Below, piece by piece: positions 1 to 5,695 of a stretch of DNA of 6,259 nt. Below the pieces are notes generated by a model. That model ran no database searches and was not told where the DNA came from. It was given only the letters and a program-made list of their open reading frames with translations. Within the stretch, counting starts at the first letter, position 1, and each line of letters starts with the position of its first letter. This DNA comes from Alphaproteobacteria bacterium (lineage in GTDB: Bacteria > Pseudomonadota > Alphaproteobacteria > Micropepsales > Micropepsaceae), in the NCBI GenBank assembly GCA_026400305.1, contig JAPLPI010000177.1, forward strand, positions 1 to 6,259, in the 5' to 3' direction. The position numbers were made by a program, and so were the translations under genes.

Positions 1-169
1 CAACTGCGCCACAAGGGAAAGCATTTTCAGAGACGGGCCGGAGTCAGCCTTTTTTCATCACAACAAGAACGTTCCGGGCACCTGCCCGTTCCGGTTGCTG
101 GCCTCAAAGCTTTCCAGGCAGCCATTTCAACCATTTGGTAACCTTCGCGGCCCCACTTTGCCGCCATGC
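1..169. other. Non-coding region upstream of the small secreted protein
   Basis: I recognise no gene here. Visible structures are: a T-run at 51-56 with only a 3-bp GGC/GCC stem before it; the 8-bp direct repeat CGTTCCGG at 70-77 and 87-94; a 5-bp hairpin CGGGC-ACCT-GCCCG at 75-88 lying across the spacer of that repeat; and a short inverted repeat ACCA-TT-TGGT at 130-139. Any of these could be an operator or the 5' leader of the gene that starts near 170, but no convincing -10/-35 pair can be picked. The stretch 95-169 stays open in the frame of that gene. Its G+C at third codon positions is only about 56%, clearly lower than in the gene proper, so it is probably not translated. Confidence 0.4.
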
Positions 170-403
170 GTGCGCCCTTGCCTTGCCCTGCTCTGTCTTT
201 GGCTTTTGGCCATCTCCGCCAGCGCGGCGGACCCTGCCGACGTGGCGAAAATCCATGGCGGCATAGTGGATTGCGTTGGCTGCAACCTGGCCGGCGCCGA
301 CCTGACCAAGGTCAAGGGATTGACACAGAAGCAGCTGAACGTGGCGTGCAGCGATGCGGCGACTAAGCTGCCGCCCGGTCTCAAAGTACACACCTGCCAG
401 TAG
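170..403 (+). CDS. Small exported cysteine-containing pentapeptide-like protein
   Basis: The protein is of unknown function, about 77 residues if translation starts at GTG 170. That start gives a compact signal peptide (Met-Arg, then the hydrophobic run CLALLCLWLLAIS) with a likely cleavage after SASA, leaving a mature periplasmic or secreted chain of about 58 residues. The frame is open back to TTG 95 (102 residues), but the extra 25 residues have lower third-position G+C and would put a long odd extension before the signal peptide. No start has a clear Shine-Dalgarno sequence. The mature part has a CVGC (CxxC) motif running into two pentapeptide-like units (CNLAG, ADLTK), then GLTQKQLNVACSDAATKLPPGL and a C-terminal Cys. 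The GLTQxQL-AC-D-T-LPPGL ending resembles the tail of small alphaproteobacterial pentapeptide-repeat proteins; this is recalled family knowledge, not a search. Four cysteines in the mature chain would allow two disulfides. It converges with the gcv operon. Confidence 0.6.
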   Translation: MRPCLALLCLWLLAISASAADPADVAKIHGGIVDCVGCNLAGADLTKVKGLTQKQLNVACSDAATKLPPGLKVHTCQ

Positions 404-455
404 TCTTTTTAGTGCCGCTGGCCCATACACTGTCGCTATGAGCCGCACCTACGGG
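404..455. other. Short convergent intergenic spacer
   Basis: This is a 52-base gap between two convergent genes. A TCTTTTT run directly follows the stop of the plus-strand gene, but no stable GC stem precedes it. An imperfect stem can be drawn (GTGCCGCT at about 412-419 with AGCCGCAC at 441-448, one mismatch), but no T-tract follows it on either strand. I therefore do not call a terminator. Confidence 0.4.
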
Positions 456-896
456 TTAGGGCTTCTGCGACTGGACAGCGCGACGGAACGCCAGCGGATC
501 ATTGATCAGCGCAAAGGGTTCGTGCGTGCCGCCGGTGCGGATCACCGTGATGGTGCCGTAGTTGAACAGGCGGCCGAAAATGTCCTGGTTAACCTCCACC
601 GATTCGACCTTGGACAGGTTGATCTCAATGGTGTGGCGATAGATTAAGCCAAGCTTGACGATCACCCGCCGGTTGGTGACGGCGAACTCTCCAGCCCATT
701 GGCGCAGCCACGCCCCGACCAGCGACAAGACGCCAAAGCCCAGCAGCACCGCCCCAATGGACGGATTGGCCACCGTGCCCAACACGATGCCGCCGACGAT
801 CAGCGCCGCCGGCGACAGATAGATGATCGGGTGCGGCCCGGTCTCATAAATGACCTCTTCGCCCGCGATCAGGTTGCTGCTGACATAACTGCCCAT
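456..896 (-). CDS. PH domain-containing (bPH_2/YdbS-like) membrane protein
   Basis: This 146-residue integral membrane protein carries a bacterial pleckstrin-homology domain (the DUF304/bPH_2 type). Residues about 24-42 and 46-64 form two hydrophobic helices joined by a short ANPS turn. The soluble part from about residue 70 has the family pattern: FAVTNRRVIVKLGLIYRHT, then EINLSKVESVEVNQ, then GRLFNYGTITVIRTGG, ending in INDPLAFRRAV. Proteins of this type are mostly uncharacterised; they sit in the inner membrane and may act as scaffolds or sensors. The ATG follows the TAG stop of gcvPB with no gap (TAGATG), and an AGGCGG-like sequence in the end of gcvPB could be its ribosome site. It is therefore probably the last gene of the riboswitch-controlled operon. 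Nothing in its sequence links it to glycine metabolism, so the association may be positional only. Family call is firm; role unknown. Confidence 0.85.
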   Translation of the reverse strand: MGSYVSSNLIAGEEVIYETGPHPIIYLSPAALIVGGIVLGTVANPSIGAVLLGFGVLSLVGAWLRQWAGEFAVTNRRVIVKLGLIYRHTIEINLSKVESVEVNQDIFGRLFNYGTITVIRTGGTHEPFALINDPLAFRRAVQSQKP

Positions 897-2495
897 CTAT
901 TCCGCCGCCTGTTTCAGCGCATCGGGCTTCCAGCGCAGCACCGGCTTGCGCGCGGCCGCTGTCTCGTCCAAGCGGCGGCGCGGCGCCAGGTGCGGGGCGC
1001 CGACAAAGCGCGCCACGTTTTTCGCCAGCGCTTCCTCAGATAGGGTGTGCAGTACATGGATGAAGCGGTCCAGCGACTCCTTGGATTCGGATTCGGTGGG
1101 CTCGATCAGCATCGCGCCATGCACCACCAGCGGGAAATACATGGTCATGGGGTGATAACCCTCGTCGATCATCGCCTTGGCGAAGTCCAGGGTAGTCACA
1201 CCAGTGCCTTGCAAAAAACTGTCGTCGAACAGGACTTCATGCATGCAGGGGCCGTCTCCGAATGGCGCGCTCATCACATCCTTCAGTGAAGCCAGGATGT
1301 AGTTGGCCGACAGCACCGCGTCTTCGCTGGCCTGGCGTACACCATCACGGCCATGGGACAGCATGTAGGTCAGCGCCCGGCTGAACATGCCCATCTGGCC
1401 GTGGAAGGCACACATGCGGCCGAACGGCTTGGCGCCGTCGGGTGCGGCCGTCATGTCCTCGATCAGCCGTAGGCCCTTATCATCGGCCACCAGCAGCGGG
1501 ATGGGGGCATAGGCCGCCAGGCGCGCCGACAGCACCACGGGACCCGCGCCCGGACCGCCGCCGCCGTGGGGGGTAGAAAAGGTCTTGTGCAGGTTGATGT
1601 GCATGGCGTCGATACCCAGATCGCCCGGGCGCACCTTGCCGGCGATGGCGTTGAAGTTGGCGCCATCGCAATAGAAGTAGGCGCCCGCGTCATGCACCGC
1701 CTTGGCGATGTCGATGATATCGCCTTCGAACAGACCGCAGGTGTTGGGATTGGTCAGCATGATCGCCGCCACATCCGGGCCCAGCTTGGCCTTCAGGGCC
1801 TCGGCATCGACATGGCCGTTGGGCTTGGCGGGGACTTCGTCCACTGTGAAGCCGGCAAAGGCGGCGGTGGCGGGATTGGTGCCATGCGCCGATTCCGGCA
1901 CTAGGACACGCTTGCGGTTCTCGCCGCGCGCCGCAATGGCGGCACGGATGGCCAGCATGCCACACAACTCGCCATGCGCGCCCGCCTTGGGCGACATCGC
2001 CACCGCCGGCATGCCGGTCAGGGTGGTGAGCCAGTTCATCAGCTGCGAGATCAGTTCCAGCGCGCCCTGCGTCGTGGACGCCGGCGCCAGCGGATGTAGG
2101 TCGCCGAAGCCCGGCAGTCGCGCCATCTTCTCGTTCAGGCGAGGATTGTGCTTCATGGTGCAGGAGCCCAGCGGATAAAGCCCGCTGTCGATGGCGTAAT
2201 TCTTGCGCGACAGCCGCACATAATGGCGGATCACTTCCGGCTCGCTGAGACCCGGCAGGCCGATGCGCGCGCTACGGCGCATGCCGCCCAAGCGATCGTC
2301 ACCCACTTTCACATCCGGTAGGTCCACGCCGACCGCGCCATGATCCAATTCGAAAATCAGCGATTCTTCATGGTCCAAACCCTTGTTACCGGAGATGGTG
2401 CCCAGCACTTCCGAAGTCACGGTTCCGGGGGCAATGGGGCGGCGACGGTTGGGATCACCTGCACCGGTGGGACGGCCCTGATTATTCATGCTCAT
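897..2495 (-). CDS. gcvPB: Glycine dehydrogenase (decarboxylating) subunit 2, P protein
   Basis: This is the PLP-carrying subunit of the two-part P protein of the glycine cleavage system. With GcvPA it decarboxylates glycine and transfers the aminomethyl group to the lipoyl arm of GcvH in the cytoplasm. From ATG 2495 it is 532 residues. Hallmarks are YPLGSCTMKHNPR (about 107-119), SPKAGAHGEL (about 168-177), PESAHGTNPA (about 200-209), and the PLP site INLHKTFSTPHGGGGPG with the Schiff-base Lys at about 304 followed by the glycine-rich loop. The C-terminal tail APHLAPRRRLDETAAARKPVLRW makes it longer than the roughly 485-residue Firmicute form and is typical of alphaproteobacteria. The ATG overlaps the gcvPA stop by one base (TGATG); a GTG one codon upstream (2498) is also possible. 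A GGGAG Shine-Dalgarno at 2507-2503 lies 7 bases from the ATG but only 4 from the GTG, which favours the ATG. Confidence 0.97.
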   Translation of the reverse strand: MSMNNQGRPTGAGDPNRRRPIAPGTVTSEVLGTISGNKGLDHEESLIFELDHGAVGVDLPDVKVGDDRLGGMRRSARIGLPGLSEPEVIRHYVRLSRKNYAIDSGLYPLGSCTMKHNPRLNEKMARLPGFGDLHPLAPASTTQGALELISQLMNWLTTLTGMPAVAMSPKAGAHGELCGMLAIRAAIAARGENRKRVLVPESAHGTNPATAAFAGFTVDEVPAKPNGHVDAEALKAKLGPDVAAIMLTNPNTCGLFEGDIIDIAKAVHDAGAYFYCDGANFNAIAGKVRPGDLGIDAMHINLHKTFSTPHGGGGPGAGPVVLSARLAAYAPIPLLVADDKGLRLIEDMTAAPDGAKPFGRMCAFHGQMGMFSRALTYMLSHGRDGVRQASEDAVLSANYILASLKDVMSAPFGDGPCMHEVLFDDSFLQGTGVTTLDFAKAMIDEGYHPMTMYFPLVVHGAMLIEPTESESKESLDRFIHVLHTLSEEALAKNVARFVGAPHLAPRRRLDETAAARKPVLRWKPDALKQAAE

Positions 2496-3838
2496 CACAG
2501 CGCTCCCTTCAACGCGCCAACCAGCGCGTCGAAATCGTCATCGGTATTGGTTTCGGTGGCTGCCACGATCAGCAGGTTCTGGACAGAGGCATCGTGCGGC
2601 AACAGGCGCGAGACCGGCACGCCGGCGATCACACCCTGGACCGCCAGCGCTTCCACGATGGGAGCAGCAGGCTTGGGCAGCTTGACGGTGAACTCGTTAA
2701 AGTAGGCGTTTGGCAGCAAATCCACGCCAGGCAGCAATGCCAGCCTGACGGCCAGCGACACCGCCTTGGCATGGTTGATCCGCGCCAGTCGGGTCAGGCC
2801 TTCCTCGCCCAGCAGGGACAGGTGGATGGTGAAGGCGAGGCAACACAAGCCCGAATTGGTGCAGATGTTGCTGGTCGCCTTTTCGCGGCGGATATGCTGC
2901 TCGCGGGTGCTCAACGTCAACACATAACCGCGGCGGCCTTCCACATCTACTGTCTCGCCGCACAACCGGCCCGGCATCTGGCGCAAGAATTTCTCTTTGG
3001 TGGCGAACAGCCCGACATAGGGCCCACCGAAATTCAGGCCATTACCGATCGACTGGCCTTCCGCCGCCACGATGTCGGCGCCTTGCGCGCCCGGCGGTTC
3101 CAGAAGACCCAGCGACACGATTTCGGTCACCACTGCGATCAGCAGCGCACCCTTGGCATGGGCGGCATCAGCGATGGGGCGCAGGTTGCGGATCAGGCCG
3201 AACACGTCAGGCGACTGCACCACAACGCAGGCAGTGTCCTCGTCGATCAACGCAATAATGTCTTCGGCGCAGCCCGGCGTGACGGCCGTGCGCTGCATCG
3301 GCCCGAACAGGCCGGCCACGGTTTCCACCGTCTCGGCATAATGGGGATGCAGGCCGCCCGACAGGATGGCCTTGCCGCGCTTGGTGACGCGCTGAGCCAT
3401 CAGAACCGCTTCGGCGGTGGCGGTCGAGCCGTCATAAAGCGAGGCGTTGGCCACTTCCATGCCGGTCAGCAGTGCCACCTGGGTCTGGAATTCGAACAGG
3501 TACTGCAAGGTGCCCTGGGCGATTTCAGGCTGATAGGGCGTATAGCTGGTGAGGAATTCCGAACGCTGGATCAGATGATCCACCGCGCTCGGGACGTGAT
3601 GCTTGTAGGCGCCCGCGCCGCAGAAGAAGGGCGCTGCGCCGGCCGCGACATTCTTCGCCGCCAACTTGGACATGTGCCGCTCCACTTCCAGTTCACCCTG
3701 CGTGTCCGGCAGGTGGAAGGTGGACAGCGAGGTCAGCGCCGACTTGGGCACGTCGCGGAACAACGCGTCCACGTCGGGCGCGCCGATCCTGGCGAGCATC
3801 GCGCGGCGATCATCGGAGGTCAGCGGCAGATAACGCAT
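2495..3838 (-). CDS. gcvPA: Glycine dehydrogenase (decarboxylating) subunit 1, P protein
   Basis: This is the N-terminal-half subunit of the heteromeric P protein, which together with GcvPB forms the glycine decarboxylase. It is 447 residues, the usual length for the separate subunit. Family signatures are [19 protein letters not shown] (about 71-89), [19 protein letters not shown] (about 91-109) leading into [21 protein letters not shown] (about 135-144), [20 protein letters not shown] (about 260-279) and [15 protein letters not shown] (about 317-331). It lacks the PLP-binding lysine, which is carried by GcvPB, as expected for this split. The ATG at 3838 shares one base with the gcvH TGA (TGATG), and only a weak GGA-type ribosome site precedes it, so translation is probably coupled to gcvH. 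The same frame is open back to 4180, but that extension is arginine- and glycine-rich, lies wholly inside gcvH, and is not real coding. The split is the natural two-subunit form, not a frameshift. Confidence 0.97.
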   Translation of the reverse strand: MRYLPLTSDDRRAMLARIGAPDVDALFRDVPKSALTSLSTFHLPDTQGELEVERHMSKLAAKNVAAGAAPFFCGAGAYKHHVPSAVDHLIQRSEFLTSYTPYQPEIAQGTLQYLFEFQTQVALLTGMEVANASLYDGSTATAEAVLMAQRVTKRGKAILSGGLHPHYAETVETVAGLFGPMQRTAVTPGCAEDIIALIDEDTACVVVQSPDVFGLIRNLRPIADAAHAKGALLIAVVTEIVSLGLLEPPGAQGADIVAAEGQSIGNGLNFGGPYVGLFATKEKFLRQMPGRLCGETVDVEGRRGYVLTLSTREQHIRREKATSNICTNSGLCCLAFTIHLSLLGEEGLTRLARINHAKAVSLAVRLALLPGVDLLPNAYFNEFTVKLPKPAAPIVEALAVQGVIAGVPVSRLLPHDASVQNLLIVAATETNTDDDFDALVGALKGAL

Positions 3839-4212
3839 CAGAGGGAATCCACGAATTTGGCGTAAGCGTCCTTGTCCATCAGCTTGGCGAACTCGCCCTG
3901 GTCGGACAGTTTCAGCTTGAAGAACCAGCCCTCGCCTTCCGGGTCTTCGTTGACCTTGGACGGCTCCTTTTCCAGCGCGCTGTTGGCGCTGGTGACGGTG
4001 CCGCCGGCCGGGGCGTAAATGTCGCTGGCCGCCTTGACGCTTTCGACCACCGCAGCCCCGCCACCCGCCGTCACGGCCTTGCCGCTGGCAGGCAGTTCGA
4101 CGAACACCACATCGCCCAGGCTTTCGGCGGCGTATTTGGTGATGCCGACCGTGGCTTCCTCGCCGTCCAGGCGGATCCATTCATGCTGATCTGTATAGCG
4201 AACTTCGGACAT
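3838..4212 (-). CDS. gcvH: Glycine cleavage system H protein
   Basis: This is the lipoylated carrier protein that shuttles the aminomethyl intermediate from P protein to T protein and returns to the L protein (dihydrolipoamide dehydrogenase, not encoded here) for reoxidation. It is 124 residues, normal for the family. The fold signatures are [16 protein letters not shown] near the N terminus, [13 protein letters not shown] (about 32-44), and the lipoyl site [13 protein letters not shown] with the modified Lys at position 60. The end [12 protein letters not shown] followed by [14 protein letters not shown] is also typical. The start is set by a strong AGGAG ribosome site at 4223-4219, six bases upstream of the ATG; this site overlaps the TAG stop of gcvT. 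Only 9 bases separate it from gcvT, and its stop overlaps the gcvPA start. Confidence 0.97.
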   Translation of the reverse strand: MSEVRYTDQHEWIRLDGEEATVGITKYAAESLGDVVFVELPASGKAVTAGGGAAVVESVKAASDIYAPAGGTVTSANSALEKEPSKVNEDPEGEGWFFKLKLSDQGEFAKLMDKDAYAKFVDSL

Positions 4213-4218
4213 GGAAAA

Positions 4219-4224
4219 CTCCTA
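4219..4224 (-). promoter_or_regulatory. gcvH ribosome binding site overlapping the gcvT stop
   Basis: TAGGAG on the minus strand combines the TAG stop of gcvT (4224-4222) with the AGGAG Shine-Dalgarno of gcvH, six bases before its ATG. Ribosomes finishing gcvT would pass over this site. It is the best ribosome site in the operon, which fits the need for a relatively large amount of H protein; that link to dosage is an inference. Confidence 0.75.
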
Positions 4225-5310
4225 GCGGCGGTAACGGTTGGGAACAAAAGGCATGGCGGCGATGGCGGCAGGCATGACCTTGCCGCGCACCATCAGGTCG
4301 ACCGGGGTGCCATTGGCGGCGAATTGGGTTTCGACATAGCCCATGGCCAGCGGGCCATTCAGGCTGGGACCAAAGCCGCCGCTGGTAACCTTGCCGATGA
4401 TGCGGCCAGACTTGTCGGCGATCTCGGTGCCTTCGCGGGCAGGCGCCCGGCCTTCAGGCAGGATGCCGACGCGCTTGATGGCCTGCGGCCCCATGGTCTT
4501 TTCGGCGCCCGGAAAATCCTTCGCGTCCTTGCGGCGCTTGCCGATGGACCACATCAGGCTGGCTTCCGCCGGATTGCGGGTCGTGTCGATGTCATGGCCG
4601 TAGAGACACAACCCCGCTTCCAGCCGCAGGCTGTCGCGCGCGCCCAGACCGATGGGCAGCACTTCGCTTTCGCCCAGCAGTGCGCGCGCCACGCGTTCGG
4701 CGTCAGCGCCATCGATGGAGATTTCAAAGCCGTCTTCGCCGGTATAGCCGGTGCGGCTGATGATGACGGAGGCGCCGGCGACCGTGGCGCGGCGAACCTG
4801 CATGAAGGTCAGGGCCGAGATGCCGGGCGAATGGCGCTCCAGCACGTCCACCGCCAGCGGGCCTTGCAACGCCAGCAGCGCGCGATCGAAACGCGGTGTC
4901 AGTGCGGCGGCGCCATTCAGCTTTTCGCTGATATAGGCGAAGTCGCCCACCTTGGTATCGGCATTGACCACCAGGTACATGTCAGCTTCGCCCGCCAGGC
5001 GCGAGAACATGAAATCATCCAGAATCGTGCCTGCATCCGTCAGCAGCAGCCCGTAGCGCTGCGTGCCTTCTTTCAGGCCGGTGACATCGGCAGGGGTAAC
5101 GCGCTCCAGCGCGGCGGTGTCGCCAGCCAGGAAGCCCTGGCCCATGTGCGAGACATCGAACAGCCCAACCTTTTCGCGGGTGTGCAGATGTTCTTTCAGG
5201 ACGCCCGCGGGATATTGCACCGGCATCTCATAGCCGGCGAACGGCACCATCTTGGCACCCAGCTCGAGATGCAGGGCGTAAAGCGGTGTGCGAAGAAGCG
5301 CGTCGGTCAT
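4222..5310 (-). CDS. gcvT: Aminomethyltransferase, glycine cleavage system T protein
   Basis: This tetrahydrofolate-dependent enzyme releases ammonia from the aminomethyl-lipoyl arm of GcvH and forms 5,10-methylene-tetrahydrofolate. It is 362 residues, the usual length. Visible signatures are MVPFAGYEMPVQYPAG (about 21-36), GLFDVSHMGQ (about 49-58), the GTILDDFMFSR segment containing the conserved catalytic-region Asp (98 or 99), LALQGP (about 146-151), SRTGYTGEDGFEI (about 185-197) and RDSLRLEAGLCLYGHDID (about 225-242), followed by the C-terminal barrel with GGFGPSLNGPLAMGYV. The ATG at 5310 is preceded by GGGA (5323-5320) at 9 bases. An in-frame TTG at 5325 would add MGPFF but would sit on that ribosome site, so I reject it. 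It is the first gene of the operon, directly below the glycine riboswitch leader. Confidence 0.97.
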   Translation of the reverse strand: MTDALLRTPLYALHLELGAKMVPFAGYEMPVQYPAGVLKEHLHTREKVGLFDVSHMGQGFLAGDTAALERVTPADVTGLKEGTQRYGLLLTDAGTILDDFMFSRLAGEADMYLVVNADTKVGDFAYISEKLNGAAALTPRFDRALLALQGPLAVDVLERHSPGISALTFMQVRRATVAGASVIISRTGYTGEDGFEISIDGADAERVARALLGESEVLPIGLGARDSLRLEAGLCLYGHDIDTTRNPAEASLMWSIGKRRKDAKDFPGAEKTMGPQAIKRVGILPEGRAPAREGTEIADKSGRIIGKVTSGGFGPSLNGPLAMGYVETQFAANGTPVDLMVRGKVMPAAIAAMPFVPNRYRR

Positions 5311-5328
5311 AAAAAATGGTCCCAATAG

Positions 5329-5356
5329 AAAAGCATGCGCCCGGATGGACGCGTGC
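5329..5356 (-). terminator. Terminator-like hairpin, candidate riboswitch expression platform
   Basis: On the minus strand the sequence GCACGCGTCC (5356-5347), loop ATCC (5346-5343) and GGGCGCATGC (5342-5333) forms a 10-pair stem with one C-A mismatch and one G-T wobble, closed by a tetraloop. TTTTC (5332-5328) follows at once. This has the shape of an intrinsic terminator, sits directly after aptamer 2, and ends only about 20 bases before the gcvT ATG. The base of the stem could extend by weak G-U and A-U pairs using the GAAGGG that forms the 3' strand of aptamer 2 P1, so a bound aptamer could weaken the hairpin. This is inference from hand folding; I found no clear antiterminator. Confidence 0.45.
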
Positions 5357-5358
5357 CC

Positions 5359-5465
5359 CTTCTGTCATGGGAACCTGAGAGTTTTCCCTGAGCGGACCCA
5401 GGTTACCCCTTCGGCGGAGCCAGCACTCTTTCAATTATAAGAGGGGCCGTCTCACTTTCCAGAAG
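5359..5465 (-). promoter_or_regulatory. Glycine riboswitch, second aptamer
   Basis: This is the downstream aptamer of the tandem glycine riboswitch. P1 is formed by CTTCTG (5465-5460) and CAGAAG (5364-5359), a perfect 6-bp pair. The conserved core is CGCCGAAGGGGTAACC (5416-5401) and AACTCTCAGG (5383-5374), followed by GACAGAAGGGG at the 3' edge. A variable hairpin CTCTT-ATAATTGA-AAGAG (5443-5426) with an AT-rich loop makes up the P3 arm. The core junction reads GGGGTAA where GGGGCAA is usual, a small departure. It is separated from aptamer 1 by a short linker that reads GATCGGGTGATGAA. Glycine binding should stabilise P1 and alter expression of the gcv genes, most often switching them on. Confidence 0.9.
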
Positions 5466-5479
5466 TTCATCACCCGATC

Positions 5480-5580
5480 GCGGTCCGTTTGCCTGAGAGT
5501 TTCCGGGGCGGTTGCTCCTTCGGCCTTCGCCTTCGGCTTCGACCGACAAGTCGTATTGAAGCGAAACGAATGTCTCCCGC
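5480..5580 (-). promoter_or_regulatory. Glycine riboswitch, first aptamer
   Basis: This is the upstream aptamer, close to the consensus: GCGGGAGA at its 5' end (5580-5573), the core GCCGAAGGAGCAACCGCCCC (5524-5503 region), AAACTCTCAGGCAAACGGACC and a closing CCGC (5483-5480) that pairs with GCGG (5580-5577) as P1. The arm between is long and repetitive. TTCG (5570-5567), TTCG (5565-5562) and CTTC (5561-5558) pair with GAAG (5540-5537), CGAA (5535-5532) and CGAA (5529-5526), capped by a small CGA-CTTG-TCG hairpin. It lies in front of gcvT in the position and orientation known for gcv operons and senses glycine in the nascent mRNA. Confidence 0.93.
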
Positions 5581-5640
5581 ATGGGGTCGTATGCTGGCCA
5601 ATCCCGCGGCGCCATCCGGCGGACGGGAATGTTGCAGAGG

Positions 5641-5668
5641 ATCATAAAGGGGGCCAAAGGCAAGTCAA
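5641..5668 (-). promoter_or_regulatory. Sigma70-type promoter of the gcv operon
   Basis: The -35 box TTGACT (5668-5663) matches TTGACA at five of six bases. The -10 box TATGAT (5646-5641) matches TATAAT at five of six. The spacer is 16 bases. Transcription would start near 5634, giving a leader of roughly 325 bases that contains both aptamers in full. A 6-bp hairpin (CCGTCC-GCC-GGATGG, 5626-5612) lies in the first bases of that transcript. The promoter lies entirely downstream of the argS stop, so gcv has its own start site although readthrough from argS is possible: I see no terminator in between. Confidence 0.7.
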
Positions 5669-5695
5669 CGAAACCCGGGAACAGGGCGAAGTTAC

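Noticed and set aside
42..56. Intrinsic terminator ending at the T-run near the left edge
   Set aside because: Only a 3-bp GGC/GCC stem with a large loop can be drawn.
404..412. Intrinsic terminator after the small plus-strand gene
   Set aside because: The T-run is present but no stable GC stem precedes it.
2495..2498. gcvP broken in two by a frameshift
   Set aside because: gcvPA and gcvPB each have normal length, intact motifs and their own start, and gcvPB has a ribosome site. This is the known two-subunit P protein.
2594..3865. 423-codon open frame on the plus strand opposite gcvPA
   Set aside because: It lies wholly antisense to an unmistakable gcvPA and the end of gcvPB, and its translation is a His/Gln/Arg/Gly-rich mix with no recognisable domain. 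This is the usual shadow of a GC-rich gene.
3839..4180. N-terminal extension of gcvPA
   Set aside because: The open frame continues upstream, but it overlaps gcvH completely, is Arg/Gly-rich, and the TGATG start at 3838 gives exactly the normal GcvPA length.
5310..5325. TTG 5325 as the start of gcvT
   Set aside because: It would place the start on the GGGA ribosome site and add MGPFF, which is not part of the family N terminus; ATG 5310 fits better.
4183..5328. 381-codon open frame on the plus strand opposite gcvT
   Set aside because: Antisense to the full-length gcvT, with low-complexity composition and no family motif.
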